From Hyphomicrobiales bacterium (GTDB taxonomy: Bacteria > Pseudomonadota > Alphaproteobacteria > Rhizobiales > Rhizobiaceae): 64,000 nt of DNA. The notes beneath the pieces were generated by a model. That model had not been told where the DNA came from, ran no database searches, and saw only the letters and a list, made by a program, of their open reading frames with translations. Made by a program: the position numbers and the translations under genes. This document shows positions 24,344 to 32,673 of the stretch, in pieces (the stretch's first letter is position 1; each line of letters opens with the position of its first letter). Location of the stretch: the NCBI GenBank assembly GCA_900467745.1, contig UBQW01000041.1, positions 39,108 through 103,107 of the forward strand, in the 5' to 3' direction.

Positions 24344-25021
24344 ATGTGGGTATTGGTGGTCGAAGACGACCGGCGGGCGGCCGATTACGTGGCGAGAGGG
24401 TTTATCCAGGCTGGCCATTCTTGCGACGTCGTTCATGACGGGCGCGATGGGCTGTTTCAGGCTACGCGCGAGGCCTACGACGTCGTCATCGTCGACCGCA
24501 TGCTGCCAGGGCTTGACGGCCTATCTCTCGTGAAGGCTTTGCGCGCCGCGCGGATCAGCACGCCGACGCTGTTTCTGACCGCTGTCGGCGGGGTCGATGA
24601 TCGCGTGGATGGACTGGAGGCGGGTGGGGACGACTATCTGGTCAAGCCCTTTGCCTTCTCGGAACTTCTGGCACGCGCGAACGCGCTGGCGCGGCGGCCG
24701 CGTCTGCAGGAGCAGAAGACGGTGCTGCGTGTCGCGGATCTGGAGCTCGATCTCCTGCGTCGTCAGGTGACGCGGGCAGGGCAGGTCATCGACCTGCAGC
24801 CGCGCGAGTTTACGCTGCTGGAAGTGCTGATGCGCGGCGAGGGGCGTGTCGTGACGCGGACCATGTTGCTGGAACGCGTATGGGACTTCCATTTCGATCC
24901 GAAAACGAGCGTTGTCGAAACGCATATCAGCCGCCTGAGGGCAAAGATCGACCGGCCGTTTCCGGTGCCGTTGCTTCATACGGTGCGCAACACGGGCTAC
25001 AGTCTGCATGCGCCGCGTTAA
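24344..25021 (+). CDS. OmpR-family response regulator
   Basis: 225 residues. Receiver domain with acidic pair EDD (8-9), phosphoacceptor Asp51 in VIVDRMLPGLDG, Thr79 in FLTA and Lys101 in LVKPF. The winged-helix output domain (about 128-222) has QPREFTLLEVLMR and RTMLLERVWDFHFDPKTSVVETHISRL split across the usual recognition helix. I start at ATG 24344 (MWVLVVEDD), the standard first strand; the open frame from 24263 adds an atypical extension. Its end overlaps the kinase start by 14 bp. The output resembles TctD/QseB-like regulators. Confidence 0.92.
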   Translation: MWVLVVEDDRRAADYVARGFIQAGHSCDVVHDGRDGLFQATREAYDVVIVDRMLPGLDGLSLVKALRAARISTPTLFLTAVGGVDDRVDGLEAGGDDYLVKPFAFSELLARANALARRPRLQEQKTVLRVADLELDLLRRQVTRAGQVIDLQPREFTLLEVLMRGEGRVVTRTMLLERVWDFHFDPKTSVVETHISRLRAKIDRPFPVPLLHTVRNTGYSLHAPR

Positions 25022-26369
25022 TCTCTTGCGCAGCACGCCCTCTCGCCTCGCGATGACCTTCGGCGTGTTTTTCGTCGCCGCCTTCCTGGTTGCCGGCGCG
25101 ATCACCTATCACATGCTGAACAGCGGTCTCGAACGTCAGCTTGATGATACCGTCAACGAAATCTACAGCGCGATCGCCTCGACCTATGCGCAGAACGATG
25201 TCGAGGACCTGATCGCGGCGGTGAACACCTATTCGAGCCTGCGCTCGCCGGATCAGGGCGTGTTCTTGCTGAGCGACCCGAATGGCAAGCGGTTGGCCGG
25301 CAATCTTGCGCTCCCCGTGATGAGCGAAGGATTGTCGAGCGTCGGTGCGCAAGCCATGGGGTTGCCTGATGGACACTCCTATCGCGTGCGCAGCGGTCTC
25401 GTCGGCGGCAACCGGCTGGTGGTGGGCCGCAGCTTCGCGGAGAAGGAGAGGCTTGGTGAGATACTGCTGGTAAGTCTCGGCTGGGCCGCCGGTGTCATCG
25501 TGCTGATCGCCGTTGGTGGCGGCGCCTTTTTGGCGACCAGAGCCCAGCGGCGTCTCGACGCAGTGGCGCGCACGATGATCGATGTGTCGAATGGCGAGCT
25601 TGCAACGCGCATTCCCTTGCGTGGGAATGGGGATGATATCGATCTGGTGTCCGAGAAGATCAATCATGCGCTCGATCGGCTGTCGGGGCTGGTGGAGGGC
25701 ATGCGGCAGGTGAGCGCCGATATCGCGCACGAGCTCAAGACCCCGCTCAACAGGTTGAAGATGACGCTTGAGGACGCGGCGGAGCGGACGGACCGCGGTG
25801 AGCCGGTCGCGCAGCTGATCGCGGACGCCTGCATGGAGAGCGATCAGATCAACGCAACTTTTGAAGCGCTGCTGAGAATCTCTCAGATCGAGGCCGGTGC
25901 CCGGCGGGCGCGTTTCCAATCGGTCGACCTCGCCGATGTGATGTCATCGGTCACGGAGATATACCGCGATGTGGCTGTCGATGCCGGTCAGACATTGCGT
26001 TTTGTCGTGGTTGACGGTGACGGCATGCAAGTGATGGGGGATCGCGAACTGCTGATCCAGATGTTCGTCAACCTGATCGAAAACGCCATCACCCACAGTG
26101 GGACAGGAACGCTGATCGAGCTTTCGCTGGCGCGCCGCGACAGTCTGCTTCTTGCCGGTGTGGCGGACAATGGCGTCGGGATCCCGACCGCGGAGCACAC
26201 GAAGGTGTTTCGCCGGCTTTACAGGCTCGACAAGAGCCGGACGTCGGCGGGCAGCGGTTTGGGGTTGAGCCTCGTCAAGGCCGTTGCCGATTTGCATTCG
26301 GCCGAGGTGGCTCTGGAGGACAACCAGCCCGGAACGCGCGTGCTGGTTCATTTTCCCGTCCTGCGCTAG
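25008..26369 (+). CDS. Sensor histidine kinase
   Basis: 453 residues: TM1 about 15-36, a ~115-residue periplasmic sensor, TM2 about 152-177, HAMP about 178-232, HisKA with phospho-His241 in ADIAHELKTPLNRL, then N box (NLIENAITHS), G1 (DNGVGIP) and G2 (GSGLGLSLVKA) of HATPase_c. It partners the overlapping response regulator. The sensor domain has no recognised ligand motif. Divergent target genes are likely the small exported protein and DUF347. Confidence 0.93.
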   Translation: MRRVNLLRSTPSRLAMTFGVFFVAAFLVAGAITYHMLNSGLERQLDDTVNEIYSAIASTYAQNDVEDLIAAVNTYSSLRSPDQGVFLLSDPNGKRLAGNLALPVMSEGLSSVGAQAMGLPDGHSYRVRSGLVGGNRLVVGRSFAEKERLGEILLVSLGWAAGVIVLIAVGGGAFLATRAQRRLDAVARTMIDVSNGELATRIPLRGNGDDIDLVSEKINHALDRLSGLVEGMRQVSADIAHELKTPLNRLKMTLEDAAERTDRGEPVAQLIADACMESDQINATFEALLRISQIEAGARRARFQSVDLADVMSSVTEIYRDVAVDAGQTLRFVVVDGDGMQVMGDRELLIQMFVNLIENAITHSGTGTLIELSLARRDSLLLAGVADNGVGIPTAEHTKVFRRLYRLDKSRTSAGSGLGLSLVKAVADLHSAEVALEDNQPGTRVLVHFPVLR

Positions 26370-26391
26370 GCAGTTGGGGCCATGGCTGCGG

Positions 26392-27093
26392 CTAGTCGCG
26401 CATCCTGAGTTCGTCGGTCTGCATCTGCAGCGAACCCAACGTCTCAAGGAAGCTCATGCCGAGCAGGCTCTGGTCGAGCCGGCCGTCCTCGGCGACGCTG
26501 CCGGCGACGTTGTTGCGCACGATCGGGCCGATCGCCACTTCAGACAGCGTGACGGGGGCTGCCTGGGCGCGGCCGTTGGCGGTCATCACGCTCATCGAAT
26601 AGGTGAGGTTGTCGGGGATGATGCCGACGCGCTCCGCGTCTTCGCGCGATAGCGCGATCATGCTGGCGCCGGTGTCGACAAGCATCGTGATGGTCTGGCC
26701 GTTGATCTCGACGTCGGCCTCGAAATGGCCGTTCAGCAGCTTGTGCAGGATGACTTCCTTGCCGCCCTCGCTGGTGGTCACGACCACGGCGCGGCCGGGA
26801 ATGAGGCCGGCCAGCAGGCGGTTGCCGACGCTGAGGGCGTCGTAGCGATAGAGATAGACGGTGGCGAGGCCGAGGATCAGCACCAGCCAGATCATCATGT
26901 GGCGCATCGTCTCGCCGACGCTGATGCGCCGTCCCCATATGCCCGCGGCCAGCATGAGCGCGATGGGGAGAAGATAGAGCATGCGGCCGAAATCGTCGGT
27001 CCTGACGCCGAGGATCTTTGGGCTGTCGTGATTGAAGAGCAATATGAGAAGGCCGATGCCGAGACCGCCAAGTCCAATCGTCAGCCTGTTCAT
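26392..27093 (-). CDS. Membrane-anchored retropepsin-like aspartic protease
   Basis: 233 residues of the clan AA aspartic protease family (TIGR02281-like). Three N-terminal hydrophobic segments (about 3-20, 39-55, 66-83) precede a single retropepsin-type domain with active-site LVDTGASMIALS (Asp140) and a later LLGMSFLETLGS strand. Such proteins probably dimerise to form the active site. Substrates unknown. Its ATG overlaps the stop of the DUF1289 gene, so they are coupled. Confidence 0.85.
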   Translation of the reverse strand: MNRLTIGLGGLGIGLLILLFNHDSPKILGVRTDDFGRMLYLLPIALMLAAGIWGRRISVGETMRHMMIWLVLILGLATVYLYRYDALSVGNRLLAGLIPGRAVVVTTSEGGKEVILHKLLNGHFEADVEINGQTITMLVDTGASMIALSREDAERVGIIPDNLTYSMSVMTANGRAQAAPVTLSEVAIGPIVRNNVAGSVAEDGRLDQSLLGMSFLETLGSLQMQTDELRMRD

Positions 27094-27299
27094 GCGGTGA
27101 GCTCCGTGCTTGCCATCGTCTCGCGCGAGGCCGAGGGCGGTATCGCTTTCATCCTGGCGGGCAGCAGGCGCATGAGCGCGTGCCTTTCTTCATCCGAAAA
27201 CGCCGCCCAGCCGGCAATCTCCTCGATCGTTCGGCTGCAGCCCGCGCAAAAGCCGCTGGATGAATCAATGGAGCAGATGTTGATGCACGGGCTTATCAT
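27090..27299 (-). CDS. DUF1289 family small Cys-rich protein
   Basis: 69 residues. MISPCINICSIDSSSGFCAG-type start with four Cys (CxxxC and CxxC) that likely bind zinc or an Fe-S cluster, then CSRTIEEIAGWAAFSDEER, which is the DUF1289 signature. Start at ATG 27299; the frame runs back to 27335. Overlaps the downstream protease gene by four bases. Family function unknown. Confidence 0.85.
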   Translation of the reverse strand: MISPCINICSIDSSSGFCAGCSRTIEEIAGWAAFSDEERHALMRLLPARMKAIPPSASRETMASTELTA

Positions 27300-27318
27300 G
27301 ACAAATGATATCGTTGTT

Positions 27319-28101
27319 TCACAAAGCCATGGCAAGAGCGCACAGCGCCGCCATCTCGGAAATTTGAGCGGTGGCGCCCAGCGTATCGCCGGTATGGCCG
27401 GAAAGCGTCACGCGGGCCACTCGGGTGAAGATCATTGCGCTTAGGCCGCAGGCAAGCAGGGCGCAGATCAGCGGCAGCAGGCCGAGGCTTGGCCAGATCA
27501 GGAGTGCAGCCAGCGCGCAGGCCGAGACGACCGCCATCTGCATGACGCCTTCGCTGGGCTGGCCGACGGCTGCGGCCACGCCATCCGCCTTGGCCGGCGG
27601 CAGGCGGTGCCAGTGCCAGACAAGTGCGCCGCGGCTGATGCAGCCGATGGCGGGTAGGGCGAGGGATGCCGCGAATGGCACGACGCCGCGCGCAATCGCG
27701 GCGATGGCGGCAGCGCGAATGGCGAAGGAGAGGATCAGCGCGATGGCGCCATAGGTGCCGATGCGGCTGTCCTTCATGATCGACAGCCGCTGGGCGCGAT
27801 CGCGGCCGCCACCGATGCCGTCGGCGCAATCGGCAAGGCCATCCTCGTGCAGCGCGCCCGAGACGATCGCCTGTACCGCCAGAGCCACCAGCGCCGACAT
27901 CAGCCGGTCGGCGTGCAGACCGAGCATGACGAGCAGCACGATTGCTGGCAGCAGGCCGATGATGATGCCGGCAACGGGAAAGGCGCGCGCGACGCGGCCG
28001 AGTTTTCCGTCATATCCCGCGAAGGCCGCTTTCGGCATCGGAATACGGCTCAGGAATGCGACGGCGCGCGCGATATCGGCCACATAGGTTGCGATGTTCA
28101 T
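27319..28101 (-). CDS. cobS: Adenosylcobinamide-GDP ribazoletransferase CobS (CobV)
   Basis: 260-residue integral membrane enzyme that joins adenosylcobinamide-GDP to alpha-ribazole in the last steps of B12 synthesis. Multiple hydrophobic helices and the conserved acidic motif SGALHEDGLADCADGIGGG (about 82-100) followed by MKDSRIGTYGA identify it. In the Pseudomonas denitrificans nomenclature used for rhizobia it is CobV. Divergent from cobT with 138 bp between; no B12 riboswitch core is recognisable in so short a spacer. Confidence 0.95.
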   Translation of the reverse strand: MNIATYVADIARAVAFLSRIPMPKAAFAGYDGKLGRVARAFPVAGIIIGLLPAIVLLVMLGLHADRLMSALVALAVQAIVSGALHEDGLADCADGIGGGRDRAQRLSIMKDSRIGTYGAIALILSFAIRAAAIAAIARGVVPFAASLALPAIGCISRGALVWHWHRLPPAKADGVAAAVGQPSEGVMQMAVVSACALAALLIWPSLGLLPLICALLACGLSAMIFTRVARVTLSGHTGDTLGATAQISEMAALCALAMAL

Positions 28102-28239
28102 GGCGCGTCCGCTCCCGGGGATGATGTCTGGCGCTTTTTAGAGTTGTTCCGCTTCGCGGCTGGATTTAAGAGTGGCCGCGAAAGAAGCTGATTTGCAGCC
28201 ATAAGACAAGTTTACAGACGAGACAAGGAAGCCGCATCC

Positions 28240-29262
28240 ATGAGCGTTTCAGGCCTGCCGTTCGACGATTTTCGGACACTTCTGCGCGATTTGCCGGGGC
28301 CGGATCCACGGGCGCTTGTCGCTGCCCGCGAGCGCGATGCCCAGTTGACCAAGCCGCCGGGCTCGCTCGGGCGCCTGGAAGAAATCGCTTTCTGGCTGGC
28401 TGCCTGGACGGGCCGAACGCCCGCCGTCAACCGGCCGCTGGTGGCGATCTTCGCCGGCAACCATGGTGTCGTGAAGCAGGGCATCACGCCATTTCCGCCG
28501 ACAGTGACGCAGCAGATGGTCGAGAATTTCGCGGCCGGTGGTGCTGCGATCAACCAGATTTGCGTGGCCTACGATCTCGGGCTGAAGGTGTTCGACCTGG
28601 CGCTCGATTATCCGACCGGCGACATCACTGAAGAGCCGGCCCTTTCGGAGCGCGATTGCGCCGCGACCATGGCCTTCGGCATGGAAGCGATCGCCGGCGG
28701 CACCGATCTGCTCTGCATCGGCGAAATGGGCATCGGCAACACGACGATCGCCGCATCGATCAACTACGCGCTTTACGGTGGCAATGCTCGCGACTGGGTC
28801 GGCCCCGGCACCGGCTCTGAAGGCGACATGTTCGAGCGCAAGGTCGCAGCCGTCGAAAAGGCGGTGGCGCTGCACAGCGATCATCTCGACGATCCGCTTG
28901 AAATCATGCGCCGCCTCGGCGGCCGCGAGATCGCCGCGATGGCGGGTGCGATCCTTGCCGCGCGCGTCGAGCGCATTCCGGTGCTGATCGACGGTTACGT
29001 GGCAACGGCGGCCGCTGCGATCCTGCAGGCGGCCAACCCTTCGGCGCTCGATCACTGCCTGATCGGTCACGTCTCCGGCGAGCCAGGCCATCTGAAAGCG
29101 ATCGAGATGCTCGGCAAGACGCCGCTTCTGGCGCTTGGCATGCGGCTCGGCGAGGGCACGGGGGCAGCGCTGGCCGCCGGTATCGTCAAGGCGGCAGCGG
29201 CATGCCACTCCGGCATGGCGACCTTCGCGCAGGCAGGCGTGACAAACCAGCACGAACACTGA
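28240..29262 (+). CDS. cobT: Nicotinate-nucleotide:dimethylbenzimidazole phosphoribosyltransferase CobT (CobU)
   Basis: 340 residues. Makes alpha-ribazole phosphate from NaMN and dimethylbenzimidazole for the lower ligand of B12. Seen: TKPPGSLGRLEEIAFWL at the N-terminus, FAGNHGVVKQGITPFP, GEMGIGNTTIAAS and the C-terminal EPGHLKAIEMLG and LRLGEGTGAALA with the catalytic Glu. Named CobU in rhizobial nomenclature. Works with the divergent cobS product. Confidence 0.96.
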   Translation: MSVSGLPFDDFRTLLRDLPGPDPRALVAARERDAQLTKPPGSLGRLEEIAFWLAAWTGRTPAVNRPLVAIFAGNHGVVKQGITPFPPTVTQQMVENFAAGGAAINQICVAYDLGLKVFDLALDYPTGDITEEPALSERDCAATMAFGMEAIAGGTDLLCIGEMGIGNTTIAASINYALYGGNARDWVGPGTGSEGDMFERKVAAVEKAVALHSDHLDDPLEIMRRLGGREIAAMAGAILAARVERIPVLIDGYVATAAAAILQAANPSALDHCLIGHVSGEPGHLKAIEMLGKTPLLALGMRLGEGTGAALAAGIVKAAAACHSGMATFAQAGVTNQHEH

Positions 29263-29298
29263 ACTCATCGCCCGGGTTCAGGGGCGGCGTTCAGGTTC

Positions 29299-29316
29299 GT
29301 GACAGGTTTATGACAG
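29299..29316 (-). promoter_or_regulatory. Pho-box-like site upstream of dgkA
   Basis: Read on the minus strand this is CTGTCATAAACCTGTCAC, a near-perfect match to the PhoB consensus of two 7-base CTGTCAT/C repeats with a 4-base AT-rich spacer. It lies in the 148 bp between cobT and dgkA, ending 94 bp before the dgkA start. The repeats point away from dgkA, which is not the usual orientation for activation, so the functional meaning needs test. Confidence 0.5.
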
Positions 29317-29410
29317 ATGGCTTGCGACGCGAGCGTGTACACGCTATTCGCATTTTTCTGATATGAAGCGGCAGGCATTGCCGCCATCTACCTGACGACG
29401 AGGACGCCTG

Positions 29411-29791
29411 ATGAAACCTGCCGTGACCAAACTCACCGGCATCAGCCACTTTTTTGCTGCCGCCAGTTACTCGCTCGGCGGCTTCAAGCGACTGATCAAG
29501 GAGGCCGCGTTCCGGCAGGAGCTACTCTTCGCCGCCGTTGCGCTCATCCTGCTTCTGGCGGTGGGCGCCACGCTGGTCGAACTGATGATTGCGGTGGTCC
29601 TGTTCCTGATTGTCTTCGCCATCGAGGCGCTCAATACCGCGATCGAGGAAGTTATCGACCGTATCTCGCCGGAGATCTCAAGCGTCGGCAAGCATGCCAA
29701 GGATCTCGGGTCGTTCGCCGTGCTCTGCATGCTGACTGCCTGCGGCATATTCATGCTGTTTACGATCGGCAAGCATTTGATGTTCGGCTGA
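29411..29791 (+). CDS. dgkA: Diacylglycerol kinase DgkA
   Basis: 126-residue inner-membrane enzyme that phosphorylates diacylglycerol to phosphatidic acid. Three transmembrane helices and the conserved IEALNTAIEEVIDRI block (about 75-89; active-site Glu and Asn) identify it, with FKRLIKEAAFRQE in the N-terminal amphipathic part. It recycles diacylglycerol released during membrane lipid turnover. A Pho-box-like site lies upstream. Ends 5 bp from the convergent histidine kinase. Confidence 0.95.
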   Translation: MKPAVTKLTGISHFFAAASYSLGGFKRLIKEAAFRQELLFAAVALILLLAVGATLVELMIAVVLFLIVFAIEALNTAIEEVIDRISPEISSVGKHAKDLGSFAVLCMLTACGIFMLFTIGKHLMFG

Positions 29792-29796
29792 GCCTA

Positions 29797-31332
29797 TCAA
29801 GCAAAGCTGCGGCGCTTGCGGGAGACAGCCTGGGCATCCTCGACGGCCGGAACCGACTGCAGCACGCGCCGCGCGGGCAGGATGGCGATGACTTCGGTGC
29901 CTTCGCGCAGCTTGGATTTCAGGATGAACTGGCCATCGTGCTTGGCGAGGATCGCCTGAACGATCGGCAGGCCGAGGCCGGTGCCCTGTTCGGCGCTCTT
30001 GATGGCGATCGAGCCCTGGCCGAAGGCGGAAAGGACGACCGGGATTTCGTCTTCGGGAATGCCTGGTCCATTGTCCTTGATCGAGATGTACTGGCCGCCG
30101 CCGGCCGTCCAGCCGACCTTGACCATGATCTCGCCGCCCTGCGGGGTGAACTTCACGGCGTTGGACAGAAGATTGAGGATCACCTGGCGCATGGATTTCT
30201 CGTCGGCCCAGACAGCTGGCAGTTCAAGCTCGAATTGCTGCGAGATGGTGATGTTCTTGCCGCGGGCGCGCAGCTGCACCATGCCGATGCAGTCTTCCGA
30301 GATGTCCAGCAGCGAGATCGCTTCTTCGCTGAGCTCGTACTTTCCTGCCTCGATGCGAGAGAGGTCGAGGATTTCGTTGATCAGGTTCAAGAGATGCTGG
30401 CCCGAGCGGTGGATGTCGCTCGTATATTCCTTGTAGGTCGCGTTGTTCAGCGGTCCCATGACCTCGGCTGACATCACCTCGGAGAAGCCGAGGATGGCGT
30501 TCAGCGGCGTTCGCAGCTCGTGCGACATGGATGCGAGGAAGCGGGACTTGGCGAGGTTTGCCTCTTCGGCCCGGCGGCGCGCTTCGTCCGACATGGATTT
30601 GGCAACTTCAAGCTCGGCGATCAGGTCGTCCTTTTCCACCTGGTAGGAGAGGATGCGCAGGTTCTGCCGGAAGAGGCGGTCGCTGATATAGTGGAAAAAG
30701 ATGACGGTCGTGGTCAGCGTCGCGGTCAGGCTGATCTCGAGGATCTCGCGGGAAATGCCGGATTTGGCGACGAGCGCGAAGACGACGGGCGAGAAGGTCA
30801 CAAGGACGCACAGCGTCAGCATGTAGTTCCACATCGCCGTCAGCGAGAGCGCGATCAGAAGCGTCGCGCCCTTGTAGAGCACGAGGTTGGCCGGCTCGCA
30901 GGCGGCGCAGTCCTGGATGGCGAAATAGGCCCAGCAGCAGCCGATCAGGAACTGGCCGAGCAGGAGGAGGCGGCGCCATTTGCGGGTGCGGATAGCCGTC
31001 ATCTCGCGCTTGCGGGCGCGGCGCGCGAGAAACACGTTCACGGCATGGGCAGTCAGCGTCAGTATGGCCCAGAGCACGATCTGGGTGTCGCCGGTGAAGT
31101 AGATTCCGAGGATCGCGATGATGATCACGAACAGCGGAATGATCGAGGCGCCCTGAAGCACGGCATTGATATAGAGGTTCAGCACATCGCGATCGAAGGC
31201 GCCGCTTGGCGCATGGCTCGATTGCAGGCGCTCACGCGTCACCCGCACAGCCTTTGCGACGGGCTTGTTGCGGTGACTCCGTGATTTGTCGACGATATTC
31301 TTATCTGTCGATGTGCTTACGCCGTTACTCAT
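29797..31332 (-). CDS. Membrane histidine kinase of the DivJ/PleC/PdhS type
   Basis: 511 residues. About 50 basic N-terminal residues are followed by six hydrophobic segments (roughly 55-216), a short coiled coil (about 228-264) and a kinase core: phospho-His271 in SMSHELRTPLNAILGFSE, N box NLLSNAVKF, G1 DNGPGIPED, and LSAFGQGS plus GTGLGLPIVQA. The HELRTPLNAILGFSEVM and SAFGQGS motifs mark the DivJ/PleC/PdhS group that acts on DivK/PleD in alphaproteobacterial cell-cycle control. Which member it is cannot be settled here; the multi-helix N-terminus lacks PAS domains. No cognate regulator gene is adjacent. Confidence 0.82.
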   Translation of the reverse strand: MSNGVSTSTDKNIVDKSRSHRNKPVAKAVRVTRERLQSSHAPSGAFDRDVLNLYINAVLQGASIIPLFVIIIAILGIYFTGDTQIVLWAILTLTAHAVNVFLARRARKREMTAIRTRKWRRLLLLGQFLIGCCWAYFAIQDCAACEPANLVLYKGATLLIALSLTAMWNYMLTLCVLVTFSPVVFALVAKSGISREILEISLTATLTTTVIFFHYISDRLFRQNLRILSYQVEKDDLIAELEVAKSMSDEARRRAEEANLAKSRFLASMSHELRTPLNAILGFSEVMSAEVMGPLNNATYKEYTSDIHRSGQHLLNLINEILDLSRIEAGKYELSEEAISLLDISEDCIGMVQLRARGKNITISQQFELELPAVWADEKSMRQVILNLLSNAVKFTPQGGEIMVKVGWTAGGGQYISIKDNGPGIPEDEIPVVLSAFGQGSIAIKSAEQGTGLGLPIVQAILAKHDGQFILKSKLREGTEVIAILPARRVLQSVPAVEDAQAVSRKRRSFA

Positions 31333-31437
31333 TATACACGTGACGCTTGATCTGCGGATGCTTGCACACTAGGGCTCAAATATTAAGAAGTTGTTTGCCA
31401 ATTTTCCCAAGGGTTTGTTTTTGAAGGAGGCGAAACC

Positions 31438-31977
31438 GTGACGCGGGGTTTCAGAACCGTTCGTGACGGTGTAACGGCCTTTGCGCTGCTCGCCTTCATC
31501 TGGCTGATCGCGGCCAAGCTGAACGATATTCCCGAGATTTCCCACTCCGGCCGCTTCCACGCCGCCGATGGCGACAGCCTTGCGATCGGCGAGGAGAGGA
31601 TGCGGCTGAAGGGGATCGATGCGCCAGAGCTTGCCCAGACCTGCGAGCGCGGTGGGACGCGATGGGCGTGCGGGCAGGAAGCCAAGCGGCTGCTGCAGAG
31701 CCTTATCGCCGCCGATGATGCGCGCTGCGTGGGAACCGAGAGGGATCGGTTTCAGCGTTTGCTGGTGGTGTGCCATGCGGGTGGAGCCGATCTCAATGCC
31801 GCGATGGTGCGGCGGGGCATGGCGGTTTCCTACGGCGCCTATGGTGACGAGGAGGCTGAGGCGCGATCGGAGAAGGCCGGTCTTTGGGCCGGCGCATTCG
31901 AGAGGCCGCGTGACTTCCGCGATCACAGGCAGGATACCGAGCGCCCTGGCGGCGTCAGAGGGTTTTTCGGATGGTAG
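31438..31977 (+). CDS. Thermonuclease (SNase-like) family protein
   Basis: 179 residues. One N-terminal hydrophobic helix (about 11-27) is a signal or anchor. The SNase fold follows: DGDSLAI, RLKGIDAPELAQTC (Arg56, Glu64) and ERDRFQRLLVVC, matching the catalytic Arg/Glu/Arg arrangement of staphylococcal nuclease homologues. Extracytoplasmic nuclease is likely. GTG 31438 with a very good AAGGAGG site upstream. Overlaps the glycosylase gene by 7 bases. Confidence 0.85.
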   Translation: MTRGFRTVRDGVTAFALLAFIWLIAAKLNDIPEISHSGRFHAADGDSLAIGEERMRLKGIDAPELAQTCERGGTRWACGQEAKRLLQSLIAADDARCVGTERDRFQRLLVVCHAGGADLNAAMVRRGMAVSYGAYGDEEAEARSEKAGLWAGAFERPRDFRDHRQDTERPGGVRGFFGW

Positions 31978-32606
31978 GCGCGGCTGATGGGCTGGAGGAG
32001 ATGCGCGAGGCGATCGCCGCCTGCCGGATCTGTCGCGACGAGCCGCTGCGCGGGCCAGACTACCGGCTGCCGCATGAGCCACGGCCGGTGGCTGTCATTT
32101 CGACCAAAGCGAGGATACTGATCGCGGGGCAGGCGCCGGGGCTGAAGGTGCATGAGAGCGGCATTCCCTTCAACGATGCATCGGGCGACCGGCTGCGCGA
32201 ATGGCTGCAGGTCGATCGCGACACGTTATACGATCGCGACCGCTTCGCCATCGTGCCGATGGGCTTCTGCTTTCCGGGTTATGACGCCAAGGGCAGCGAT
32301 CTGCCGCCCCGGCGCGAATGCGCGCCTCGCTGGCGGTCTCCCGTGATCGCGGCCATGCCGCAGATCGAACTGGTGCTGGTGATCGGGCAATATGCACAGG
32401 CTTGGCATCTGGGCAACGAGAGGCGCGGCAGCGTGACCGAGACGGTGCGGGCATGGCGGGAGATCCTGTTTGCCAATCGATCGCCGGCCATTCTGCCGCT
32501 GCCGCATCCGAGCTGGCGCAACACGGGTTGGATCAGGCGTAATCCGTGGTTCGAAGAGGAATTGCTGCCGGCCTTGAGGGCGCGCATCACAATGCTCGTG
32601 AACTGA
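31971..32606 (+). CDS. Uracil-DNA glycosylase superfamily protein, Fe-S type
   Basis: 211 residues. GQAPGLKVHESGIPFNDASG is close to the active-site motif of the UDG superfamily and HPSWRNTGW to its C-terminal motif. Four Cys at 18, 21, 100 and 117 have the spacing of the [4Fe-4S] ligands of family 4/5 enzymes. Thus an iron-sulfur UDG-like glycosylase is likely, but the catalytic residue is not certain and the true substrate could be another damaged base. ATG 31971 is inside the end of the nuclease gene, indicating coupled expression. Confidence 0.78.
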   Translation: MVGAADGLEEMREAIAACRICRDEPLRGPDYRLPHEPRPVAVISTKARILIAGQAPGLKVHESGIPFNDASGDRLREWLQVDRDTLYDRDRFAIVPMGFCFPGYDAKGSDLPPRRECAPRWRSPVIAAMPQIELVLVIGQYAQAWHLGNERRGSVTETVRAWREILFANRSPAILPLPHPSWRNTGWIRRNPWFEEELLPALRARITMLVN

Positions 32607-32673
32607 AACAAATTTCTTTCAAACGGCCGGAATCGCGCTATACATAGAAAATAATTCGTAGGGGTGGGGATAA

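Noticed and set aside
28102..28239. Possible cobalamin riboswitch between cobS and cobT
   Set aside because: The 138 bp spacer is too short for a full B12 riboswitch and lacks a recognisable B12-box core.
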